From: Planosporangium thailandense
Lineage (GTDB): Bacteria; Actinomycetota; Actinomycetes; Mycobacteriales; Micromonosporaceae
Assembly: GCF_011947195.1 (NCBI RefSeq)
Contig: NZ_JAATVY010000021.1
Location: 47,215-111,214 of the forward strand
Direction: 5' to 3'
Length of the DNA: 64,000 bases
The translations under genes and the position numbers were made by a program. Shown here piece by piece: positions 53,985 to 64,000 of this stretch. The first letter of the stretch is position 1. Each line of letters starts with the position of its first letter. The notes beneath the pieces were generated by a model. That model was not told the DNA's origin. It was given only the letters and a program-made list of their open reading frames with translations, and searched no databases.

Positions 53985-55150
53985 GTGTTACCAGTCCGAA
54001 GGGGTTCCGGGCGGCCGGGGTGACCGCCGGCCTGAAACCGTCCGGTAAGCCTGACGTGGCGCTCGTCGTCAACGACGGGCCGGACGCCACCGCGGCCGGC
54101 GTGTTCACCGCCAACCGGGTCAAAGCCGCGCCGGTGTTGTGGAGCCAGCAGGTGCTGCGCGCGGGCATCGTGCGCGCCGTCGTGCTCAACTCCGGCGGCG
54201 CCAACGCCTGCACCGGCCCGCAGGGTTTCCAGGACACCCATCGCACCGCCGAGCACGTCGCGGCCCGGCTGACGGCGGCCTCGCGGCAGCCGTTCGGCGC
54301 GGCGGACGTCGCCGTCTGCTCGACCGGCCTCATCGGTGAGCGGCTGCCCATGGACAAGCTGCTGCCAGGGGTGGACGCGGTCGTGCGTGGGCTCGCCCGC
54401 GACGGCGGCGACGCCGCCGCAGCAGCGATCATGACGACGGACACCCAGCCCAAGACGACCGTCAAGACCGGCGAGGGGTACACCGTCGGCGGCATGGCCA
54501 AGGGCGCGGGGATGCTCGCGCCGGCTCTCGCCACCATGCTGTGCGTCCTCACGACCGACGCGGTGGCCTCCTCGGCGGTCCTCGACGCGGCGCTGCGCGA
54601 AGCGTGCCGGCTCACCTTCGACCGGATCGACTCCGACGGCTGCATGTCGACCAACGACACGGTGCTGCTGCTGGCCAGCGGCGCCTCCGGCATCGAGCCC
54701 TCGCCTCTGGAGCTGACCGCCGTGGTCACCGAGGCCTGCCACGACCTCGCCCAGCAGTTGCTCGCCGACGCGGAGGGCGCGACCAAGGACATCGCCATCG
54801 AGGTGACCGGCGCGGCGAGCGAAGCCGACGCGCTGGAGGTCGGCCGCTCGATCGCCCGCAACAACCTGGTCAAGTGCGCGTTCTTCGGCAACGACCCCAA
54901 CTGGGGCCGCATCCTCGCCGCGATCGGCACCACCGCCGCCACCTTCGACCCGGACGCGATCGACGTGGCCATCAACGGCGTGTGGGTGTGCCGCAACGGT
55001 GCCGCCGGTGACGACCGGGGCAAGGTCGACCTGACCAGCCGCAAGGTCACCGTCCGGGTCGACCTGCACGCCGGCGACGCCGCGACGACGATCTGGACCA
55101 GCGACCTGACCACCGGCTACGTCCACGAGAACTCGGCGTATTCGACATGA
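53981..55150 (+). CDS. argJ: Glutamate N-acetyltransferase / amino-acid acetyltransferase (ArgJ)
   Basis: 389 residues. Recycles acetyl between N-acetylornithine and glutamate, so the operon uses the cyclic route and needs no argE. Self-cleavage occurs before the nucleophile Thr185 in [10 protein letters not shown], preceded by [17 protein letters not shown] and the NPNWGRI-like [13 protein letters not shown] toward the C-terminus fit. GTG 53981 overlaps the argC stop. Confidence 0.96.
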   Translation: MSVTSPKGFRAAGVTAGLKPSGKPDVALVVNDGPDATAAGVFTANRVKAAPVLWSQQVLRAGIVRAVVLNSGGANACTGPQGFQDTHRTAEHVAARLTAASRQPFGAADVAVCSTGLIGERLPMDKLLPGVDAVVRGLARDGGDAAAAAIMTTDTQPKTTVKTGEGYTVGGMAKGAGMLAPALATMLCVLTTDAVASSAVLDAALREACRLTFDRIDSDGCMSTNDTVLLLASGASGIEPSPLELTAVVTEACHDLAQQLLADAEGATKDIAIEVTGAASEADALEVGRSIARNNLVKCAFFGNDPNWGRILAAIGTTAATFDPDAIDVAINGVWVCRNGAAGDDRGKVDLTSRKVTVRVDLHAGDAATTIWTSDLTTGYVHENSAYST

Positions 55151-56027
55151 ACGGACGGGATCTCGGGATCGCGCTCGGCAAGGCCTCCACGCTGATCGAG
55201 GCGCTGCCGTGGCTGCGGGAGTTCCACGGCGCGACCGTCGTCGTCAAGTACGGCGGCAACGCGATGATCGACAACGAGCTGAAGCGGGCGTTCGCCGCGG
55301 ACATGGTGTTCCTGCGGTACGTGGGGATCAAGCCGGTCGTCGTGCACGGCGGCGGGCCCCAGATCTCATCGATGCTGGGTCGGCTCGACATCGAAAGTGA
55401 GTTCCGCGGGGGCCTGCGCGTGACGACGCCCGAGGCGATGGACGTGGTCCGCATGGTTCTCGTCGGGCAGGTCGGCCGGGAGTTGGTGAACCTCATCAAC
55501 GGCTACGGCCCGCTCGCGGTCGGGATGTCCGGTGAGGACGCGGCGCTGTTCACGGCCGTACGGCGGGCCGCCATGGTCGACGGGGAGCCGGTCGACGTGG
55601 GGCAGGTGGGCGACGTCGCCGAGGTCAACACCTCCGCGATCACCGACCTGATCGAGGCCGGCCGGATCCCGGTGGTGTCGACGGTCGCCCCCGACGCCGA
55701 CGGCGTCCTGCACAACCTCAACGCCGACACCGCCGCCGGCGCGCTCGCGGTGGCGTTGAACGCGCGCAAGCTCGTCGTCCTCACCGACGTCGAGGGCCTG
55801 TACGCCGACTGGCCCGACACCGGCAGCCTCATCACCCAGATGACCGCCGACGAGCTGGCCGGCATGCTGCCCACGCTCGACGCGGGGATGGTCCCGAAGA
55901 TGGAGGCCTGCCTGCGGGCGGTCAAGGGCGGGGTGCCGGCCGCGCACGTCGTGGACGGGCGGGTACCGCACTCGATCCTGCTCGAAGTGTTCACCTCGGA
56001 AGGGTTCGGAACGATGGTGGTCCCATC

Positions 56028-56031
<4 letters not shown>
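55147..56031 (+). CDS. argB: N-acetylglutamate kinase
   Basis: 294 residues. Amino-acid kinase fold with [27 protein letters not shown] (phosphate loop) and [19 protein letters not shown] substrate region; C-terminal [12 protein letters not shown]. In this family arginine often inhibits; the N-terminal helix that senses arginine ([15 protein letters not shown]) is present. Overlaps argJ and argD by ATGA. Confidence 0.96.
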
Positions 56032-58652
<2,621 letters not shown>

Positions 58653-58656
<4 letters not shown>

Positions 58657-59855
58657 CCGACCGGGTCGTGCTTGCATACTCCGGAGGGCTGGACACCTCC
58701 GTCGCCATCCCGTACCTCGCCGAGAAGACCGGCGCCGAGGTCATCGCCGTGGCGGTCGACGTCGGCCAGGGCGGCGAGGACCTGGCCGTCATCCGCCAGC
58801 GGGCGCTCGACTGCGGCGCCGTCGAGGCGGAGGTCGTCGACGCCAAGGAGGAGTTCGCCGCCGACTTCTGCCTGCCGGCGCTGCGCGCGAACGCCCTCTA
58901 CATGGACCGGTACCCGCTGGTGTCGGCGCTGTCCCGGCCGCTGATCGTGCGCCACCTCGTGGCGGCGGCCCGCAAGCACGGCGGCACGATCGTGTCCCAC
59001 GGCTGCACCGGCAAGGGCAACGACCAGGTCCGGTTCGAGGTCGGCATCGGCGCGCTCGCGCCCGACCTCAAGGTCATCGCTCCGGCCCGCGACTTCGCCT
59101 GGACCCGCGACAAGGCGATCGCGTACGCCGAGGAGAAGGGCCTGCCGATCGACGTGTCGCACAAGTCCCCGTACTCGATCGACCAGAACCTGTGGGGCCG
59201 CGCCGTCGAGACCGGGTTCCTCGAGGACATCTGGAACGCGCCGATCGAGGACCTCTACAGCTACACCCAGGACCCGACGGTACCGAAGGACGCCGACGAG
59301 GTCGTCATCACCTTCGACGGCGGCGTACCGGTGGCCATCGACGGCGAGACCGTCACGCCGTACCAGGCCGTCGCGGAGCTGAACCGGCGCGCGGGTGAGC
59401 ACGGGGTCGGCCGCCTCGACATGGTCGAGGACCGGCTCGTGGGCATCAAGAGCCGTGAGGTGTACGAGGCCCCCGGCGCGATCGCCCTCATCACCGCCCA
59501 CCAGGAGCTGGAGAACGTCACGGTCGAGCGGGACGTGGCCCGCTTCAAGCGCACCGTCGACCAGCGGTGGGGCGAGCTGGTCTACGACGGCCTGTGGTTC
59601 TCGCCGTTGAAGAAGGCGCTCGACGCGTTCATCGCGGAGACCCAGAAGCACGTGTCCGGCGAGATCCGTCTGGTGCTGCACGGGGGCCGGGCGACGGTGA
59701 CCGGCCGGCGCTCCGAGGCCAGCCTGTACGACTTCAGCCTGGCCACGTACGACGAGGGCGACATGTTCGACCAGTCGCTGGCCAAGGGCTTCGTCGACCT
59801 GTGGGGCCTGCCCAGCCGGCTGGCCGCCGCCCGCGACGCCCGCCTGGAGCACTGA
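58653..59855 (+). CDS. argG: Argininosuccinate synthase
   Basis: 400 residues. ATP-dependent joining of citrulline and aspartate. P-loop-like [16 protein letters not shown] (about 9-24), [15 protein letters not shown] (about 114-128) and the citrulline/aspartate-site region [21 protein letters not shown] lies just before ATG 58653, inside the argR end. A palindrome follows the stop. Confidence 0.97.
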
Positions 59856-59868
59856 CCCGCCCATACGC

Positions 59869-59916
59869 GATCTTGGGGAGTTTGACATCGTATTCGGTGT
59901 CAAACTCCCCAAGATT
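59869..59916. repeat. Dispersed palindrome, copy 4 variant (argG-argH)
   Basis: The arms 59869-59890 and 59895-59916 pair over 22 bp with two G-U pairs and a 4-base TATT loop. The arm starts GATCTTGG like copies 1-3 but then reads GGAGTTTGACA, changed in both arms so that pairing is kept. Confidence 0.85.
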
Positions 59917-59951
59917 TACCTGAAGTCCTGAAGTCCTGAAGGAGTAAGCGC

Positions 59952-61382
59952 GTGACGCAGACCGACGGACCCACGCGGCTGTGGGGCGGCCGCTTCGCCG
60001 GTGGTCCGGCCGAAGCCCTGGCCCGGCTCAGCGTGAGCGTCCAGTTCGACTGGCGCCTGGCCCCGTACGATCTCGCCGCCTCCCGGGCGCACGCCCGGGT
60101 CCTGGCTCGGGCCGGTCTGCTCGACGCCGAGGAGCTCGGCCAGATGCTCGCCGCGCTCGACGACCTCGAGTCGGCCTGCGCGGCGGGCGAGTTCCGGCCG
60201 ACCGTCGAGGACGAGGACGTGCACACCGCGCTCGAGCGCGGCCTCCTCGAACGCCTCGGCACGCTGGGCGGCAAGCTGCGGGCCGGGCGTTCCCGCAACG
60301 ACCAGGTCGCCACCGACCTGCGCCTGTACCTGCGCGACCACGCCCGTGGCGTCGCCGCCCGGATCGTCGAACTGGCGGACGCGCTCGTCGACCAGGCCGG
60401 CCGGCACATCGACACGCCCGCCCCCGGCTTCACCCACATGCAGCCGGCGCAGCCGGTCACCTTCGGACACCACCTCCTCGCGCACGTCCAGGCGCTGCTG
60501 CGCGACCTCGACCGGCTGCGCGACTGGGACCGCCGCGCCGCCGTCTCGCCGCTGGGCTCCGGGGCACTCGCCGGCTCGTCGCTGCCGCTCGACCCGGTTG
60601 TCGTCGCCCACGAGCTGGGCTTCGACGCGGCGGTCGCCAACTCCATCGACGGCGTCGCCGACCGCGACTTCGTCGCCGAGTTCCTGTTCGTCGCGGCGCT
60701 CACCGGCGTGCACCTGTCCCGCATCGGCGAGGAGGTCGTGCTCTGGACGACGCCGTCGTTCGGCTGGGTCGAGCTCGACGACGCCTTCGCGACCGGTTCG
60801 TCGATCATGCCCCAGAAGAAGAACCCCGACATCGCCGAACTGGCCCGGGGCAAGTCCGGCCGGCTGATCGGCCACGTCGCCGGCGTACTGGCCATGCTCA
60901 AGGGACTCGCGCTCGCGTACGACCGGGACCTGCAGGAGGACAAGGAGCCGGTCTTCGACGCGGTCGACACCCTGGAGCTGGTCCTGCCCGCGCTCGCCGG
61001 CATGATCTCGACCATGACGGTACGGGTGGACCGACTCGCCGAGGCCGCGCCGCGCGGGTACACCCTGGCCACCGAGGTCGCCGACTGGCTGGTGCAGCGG
61101 GGCGTGCCGTTCCGCGAGGCCCACGAGATCACCGGCAAGCTGGTGATGATCTGCGCCGCGCGCGAGTGCCCGCTGGAGGACGTGTCCGACGAGGACCTGG
61201 CCGCGTGCAGCCCGCACCTGACCCCGGACGTGCGCGAGGTGCTGTCGGTACGCGGGGCGCTCGCGGCGCGTACGACGCCGGGCTCGACGGGTCCCGGTCC
61301 GGTGAGTGAGCAGTTCGCCGCCGTGCAGGACCGCCTCGACGGCTGGCGGGAATGGGTCGGGGAGTCGGTCGTACCGCGGTAG
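59952..61382 (+). CDS. argH: Argininosuccinate lyase
   Basis: 476 residues. Releases arginine and fumarate. Fumarase/aspartase superfamily: [20 protein letters not shown] start, [20 protein letters not shown], the catalytic region [20 protein letters not shown], and the signature [15 protein letters not shown] (about 284-298). GAAGGAGTAAG precedes GTG 59952. Last gene of the arginine operon, 96 bases from argG across the palindrome. Confidence 0.97.
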   Translation: MTQTDGPTRLWGGRFAGGPAEALARLSVSVQFDWRLAPYDLAASRAHARVLARAGLLDAEELGQMLAALDDLESACAAGEFRPTVEDEDVHTALERGLLERLGTLGGKLRAGRSRNDQVATDLRLYLRDHARGVAARIVELADALVDQAGRHIDTPAPGFTHMQPAQPVTFGHHLLAHVQALLRDLDRLRDWDRRAAVSPLGSGALAGSSLPLDPVVVAHELGFDAAVANSIDGVADRDFVAEFLFVAALTGVHLSRIGEEVVLWTTPSFGWVELDDAFATGSSIMPQKKNPDIAELARGKSGRLIGHVAGVLAMLKGLALAYDRDLQEDKEPVFDAVDTLELVLPALAGMISTMTVRVDRLAEAAPRGYTLATEVADWLVQRGVPFREAHEITGKLVMICAARECPLEDVSDEDLAACSPHLTPDVREVLSVRGALAARTTPGSTGPGPVSEQFAAVQDRLDGWREWVGESVVPR

Positions 61383-61386
61383 CCGG

Positions 61387-62007
61387 ATGAGTCACCAACT
61401 CCTGGATCTGCTCGCCGGCCCCGCCGAGGTGGCGGCCCCGGGGCTGCTCGGCTGCCGCCTGACCGCCGGCGGCGTGACTGTACGGCTCAGCGAGGTCGAG
61501 GCGTACGCCGGCACGGCCGGCGACCCGGCCTCACATGCCTACCGCGGCCGTACGCCCCGCAACGCGGTGATGTTCGGCCCGCCGGGGTACGCGTACGTCT
61601 ACTTCACGTACGGGATGCATTTCTGCATGAACGTGGTCTGCGGTCCGGAGGGTGAGGCCGCGGCGGTCCTGCTGCGGGCCGGTGAGGTGGTCGACGGCGT
61701 CGAGGAGGCGCGGGCGCGGCGCCGGCTGCGGGTACCCGACGACCGGCAGCTCGCCCGCGGCCCGGCCCGGCTGTGCTCGGCGCTCGGCATCGACCGGTCG
61801 GCGTACGGCACGTACCTGCTCGGCGGTGGCCCGGTCACCCTGCTGCCGCCGGAGAAGCCCGTACCCGCCGAGCTGATCTGCAGTGGCCCGCGCGTGGGGG
61901 TGACCGGCGGCCACGACACCCCGTGGCGCTTCTGGATCAAAGGTGACCCGACCGTCAGCGAGTACCGGCGGCACGTGCCGAAACGGTCGTCGCGGATCCG
62001 CGCCTGA
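61387..62007 (+). CDS. 3-methyladenine DNA glycosylase (Aag/MPG family)
   Basis: 206 residues. Base-excision enzyme that removes alkylated purines. [20 protein letters not shown] (active-site Glu region), [20 protein letters not shown] and [16 protein letters not shown] are the Aag motifs; the C-terminus has [19 protein letters not shown] 61387 is 4 bases after argH without a clear ribosome binding site, so translation is probably coupled. Argues for an argH-mpg-tyrS neighbourhood as in other actinobacteria. Confidence 0.93.
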   Translation: MSHQLLDLLAGPAEVAAPGLLGCRLTAGGVTVRLSEVEAYAGTAGDPASHAYRGRTPRNAVMFGPPGYAYVYFTYGMHFCMNVVCGPEGEAAAVLLRAGEVVDGVEEARARRRLRVPDDRQLARGPARLCSALGIDRSAYGTYLLGGGPVTLLPPEKPVPAELICSGPRVGVTGGHDTPWRFWIKGDPTVSEYRRHVPKRSSRIRA

Positions 62008-62014
62008 CAACCCG

Positions 62015-62045
62015 TTACGACCGCGCGCCCCCGATGAGGGACAAT
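62015..62045 (+). promoter_or_regulatory. tyrS promoter, leaderless start
   Basis: TTACGA (62015-62020) and GACAAT (62040-62045) are 19 bases apart. The -10 ends 7 bases before GTG 62053 and there is no ribosome binding site. Confidence 0.4.
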
Positions 62046-62052
62046 CGCGGGC

Positions 62053-63321
62053 GTGACCGACGTACTCGATGACTTGCAGTGGCGCGGCCTGATCGCGCTC
62101 TCCACCGACCTCGACGCCCTGCGCGCGGAGATGGCGCGTGGGCCGATCACCTACTACTGCGGCTTCGACCCGACGGCGCCCAGCCTGCATGTCGGGAACC
62201 TGGTCCAGATCCTGACCGTGCGGCGCCTGCAGCTCGCCGGTAACAAGCCGCTCGCTCTCGTGGGCGGCGCCACCGGCCTGATCGGCGACCCCAGGCCGCA
62301 GTCGGAACGCCAGCTCAACTCGCGCGAGACGGTCGCCGGCTGGGTCGAGCGGGTACGCGGGCAGATCGAGCCGCTGCTGGACTTCGACGGCGAGTACGCC
62401 GCCCGCATGGTCAACAACCTGGACTGGACCGAAGGGCTGTCCGCGCTCGACTTCCTGCGCGACATCGGCAAGCACTTCCGGGTCAACGCCATGCTCGCCA
62501 AGGAGGCGGTCAGCGCCCGGCTCAACTCCGAAGCCGGCATCAGCTACACCGAGTTCAGCTACCAGATCCTGCAGGGGATGGACTTCCTGGAGCTGTTCCG
62601 CCGGTACGGGTGCCGCCTGCAGACCGGTGGCAGCGACCAGTGGGGCAACCTGACGGCAGGCAGCGACCTGATCCGCCGGGTCACCGGTGAGTCGGTGCAC
62701 CTGCTGGCCACGCCGCTGATCACGAACGCGTCGGGCGAGAAGATCGGCAAGTCCACCGGTGGCGGCAACCTCTGGCTCGACCCGGAGATGACCAGCCCGT
62801 ACGCGCTGTACCAGTACTTCATCAACGTCGACGACGCGACGGTCGGACCGCTGTTGCGGATCTTCACGTTCCTCGACCGCGAGGAGATCCTCGCCCTGGA
62901 GAAGGAGACCGCCGAGCGGCCCGCCGCGCGCGTCGCGCAGCGGCGGCTGGCCGAAGAGGTCACCCGCCTGGTCCACGGCGAGGAGGAGACCCGCGCCGTC
63001 ATCGCCGCCAGCCAGGCCCTGTTCGGGCGGGGCGACCTCGAGGCGCTGCCGCCGGCGACGCTGCGGGCGGCGCTTGCCGAGGCGGGGCTGGCCGAGATCC
63101 GGAGCTCTCTGCCACCGGTCGCCGCACTGCTCAAGGAGTCCGGCCTGGTTTCGAGTATGAACGAGGCCAGGCGCACCATCGCCGACGGCGGCGCGTACAT
63201 CAACAACGTCCGGGTGACCGATGCGGAGGAGGCGGTCTCCGAGGACGCGCTCCTGCACGGTCGTTGGCTCGTCCTGCGCCGGGGCAAGAAGACCATCGCG
63301 GGGGTCGAGCTGGTGCGTTAG
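62053..63321 (+). CDS. tyrS: Tyrosyl-tRNA synthetase
   Basis: 422 residues. Class I enzyme. HIGH motif variant HVGN in [13 protein letters not shown] (about 40-52). [13 protein letters not shown] binds tyrosine, and the KMSKS-like loop is KIGKST (about 233-238). The C-terminal S4 RNA-binding domain includes [23 protein letters not shown] 62053 appears leaderless. Followed 8 bases later by a strong hairpin. Confidence 0.96.
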   Translation: MTDVLDDLQWRGLIALSTDLDALRAEMARGPITYYCGFDPTAPSLHVGNLVQILTVRRLQLAGNKPLALVGGATGLIGDPRPQSERQLNSRETVAGWVERVRGQIEPLLDFDGEYAARMVNNLDWTEGLSALDFLRDIGKHFRVNAMLAKEAVSARLNSEAGISYTEFSYQILQGMDFLELFRRYGCRLQTGGSDQWGNLTAGSDLIRRVTGESVHLLATPLITNASGEKIGKSTGGGNLWLDPEMTSPYALYQYFINVDDATVGPLLRIFTFLDREEILALEKETAERPAARVAQRRLAEEVTRLVHGEEETRAVIAASQALFGRGDLEALPPATLRAALAEAGLAEIRSSLPPVAALLKESGLVSSMNEARRTIADGGAYINNVRVTDAEEAVSEDALLHGRWLVLRRGKKTIAGVELVR

Positions 63322-63329
63322 GCGTACGG

Positions 63330-63362
63330 GTATGGCCGGCGCCTCTCGGGCGCCGGCCATAC
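63330..63362. terminator. Terminator hairpin after tyrS
   Basis: A perfect 14-bp stem (63330-63343 with 63349-63362) and a 5-nt loop TCTCG; no T-tract. It insulates tyrS from the promoters downstream. Confidence 0.8.
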
Positions 63363-63612
63363 CTGGCGTCGTGGAGCTCGACGGGTGGTTGCCGCAGCGT
63401 CGACGGCGACGGGAATGCGTCTCCGGCCGTGGTTGTTGGACTCGCTGCCGCCGGCCGCTTGGCCGGTCCGGGTGCTGACTCTTGGGGTGGGAATGAGTCG
63501 TCGCTGGCCGGCGATGACAGTAGGGCTCCGCTCGGTGAGCGTCCTCAGCGTTCCCGTAGTGCATCGTTCGCGATGGTCAGTCGGAATGTGACGCAGGACA
63601 ACGGTCGCGGAT

Positions 63613-63642
63613 TTGACGATCATGAGCCGTCGAGCGTAATTT
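63613..63642 (+). promoter_or_regulatory. Putative rrn promoter P1
   Basis: TTGACG (63613-63618) and TAATTT (63637-63642) with an 18-base spacer. Confidence 0.55.
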
Positions 63643-63770
63643 TCTCTTTGCCCGCGGGGCTGACGGAGATCATCTCCGGCGGCGGCGGGCCAAGCCAGGT
63701 GGGTGGTGCGTGAGCGCTGGCCTGACTGGTGCCCGATGTGGCAACTACTTCGACCGGATCTGCGGTTCGT

Positions 63771-63799
63771 TTGGAGTGGGAGCTCAAATCGGGTAACCT
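63771..63799 (+). promoter_or_regulatory. Putative rrn promoter P2
   Basis: TTGGAG (63771-63776) and TAACCT (63794-63799) with a 17-base spacer. Confidence 0.5.
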
Positions 63800-63944
63800 G
63801 AACGACCGGCAGGGAACCGGGCGAGTGCGGTGCGGGAGCGCCGTGGCGGCCGGCCTGTCAAAATCCTTCGATGTTGTGTCGTTGGTTGTCTGCTGCGCTG
63901 GTGCGCGGATCGGACAGTGGGTGCCAAACCCGGCAAGCCGGGAC

Positions 63945-63973
63945 TTGACACCACGAACCGGACGGGATAACGT
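63945..63973 (+). promoter_or_regulatory. Putative rrn promoter P3
   Basis: Consensus TTGACA (63945-63950) and TAACGT (63968-63973) with a 17-base spacer. The best promoter in the window by sequence. Confidence 0.7.
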
Positions 63974-64000
63974 TAGGGAGTTGCCCCGGATGCGGGCCGC

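Larger units (their letters stand above)
63363..64000. other. Non-coding region with tandem promoters, probably upstream of an rRNA operon
   Basis: 638 bases without a credible protein gene: open frames here lack ribosome binding sites and known motifs. Bases 63363-63612 show nothing I can name. From 63613 three spaced promoter pairs follow on the + strand. The region is less GC-biased than the genes and ends in GTTGCCCCGGATGCGGGCC, without reaching 16S sequence. Multiple tandem promoters are typical of actinobacterial rrn operons; that reading is inference. Confidence 0.5.

Noticed and set aside
63264..63713. 149-residue plus-strand frame after tyrS
   Set aside because: It overlaps tyrS and the terminator hairpin, lacks a ribosome binding site and has no recognisable domain.

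Overview
This 64 kb window is a high-GC, gene-dense piece of an actinobacterial chromosome. GTG starts are frequent, -10 elements look like TANNNT, and 4-base ATGA gene overlaps are common. The gene neighbourhoods (pyrR-B-C-carA-carB-D-F-mihF-gmk-rpoZ-coaBC-metK-priA; aroE-aroC-aroK-aroB-aroQ-efp-nusB with divergent bldD; argCJBDFRGH) are actinobacterial. The overall order, together with dispersed GATC-ended palindromes, fits the family Micromonosporaceae best; that family assignment is inference. Every gene I call is on the + strand except bldD.

Layout. (1) 1-12.3 kb: the end of hisS, a pseudo-STAS/HATPase regulator, aspS, an acyltransferase-3 membrane protein, rarA, two small membrane proteins, alaS, ruvX, mltG and aroE. 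(2) 12.5-17.5 kb: aroC-aroK-aroB-aroQ, efp and nusB, converging on bldD. (3) 17.6-30.9 kb: the pyrimidine operon with an apparent PyrR-binding hairpin over its ribosome binding site, then mihF, gmk, rpoZ, coaBC and metK. (4) 31-37.9 kb: an ATPase-dead PriA, def, fmt, rsmB, rpe and a receiver-GGDEF protein. (5) 38-43.5 kb: an FMN riboswitch driving ribE, a PnuC/RibM-type transporter, ribBA and ribH; then a deazaflavin-type reductase, hisE, hisG and a PH-domain membrane protein. (6) 43.6-49.9 kb: infC (ATC start), rpmI, rplT, a SpoU rRNA methyltransferase, pheS and pheT. (7) 50-61.4 kb: a large LuxR-type ATPase regulator and the arginine operon behind a promoter/ARG-box. (8) 61.4-64 kb: a 3-methyladenine glycosylase, tyrS, a terminator, and about 640 bases with three good -35/-10 pairs that look like the tandem promoters of an rRNA operon starting just beyond the window.

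Most genes are core metabolism (shikimate, pyrimidine, riboflavin, histidine, arginine) or translation (five aminoacyl-tRNA synthetases, IF3, L35, L20, EF-P, Def, Fmt). I see no prophage, transposase, CRISPR array, tRNA gene or biosynthetic cluster, and no clearly new multi-gene system. The unusual signals are non-coding or small: a family of four dispersed palindromes, several short tandem duplications next to or inside genes, six apparently leaderless GTG genes, and RNA-level control devices on pyrR, ribE and infC.
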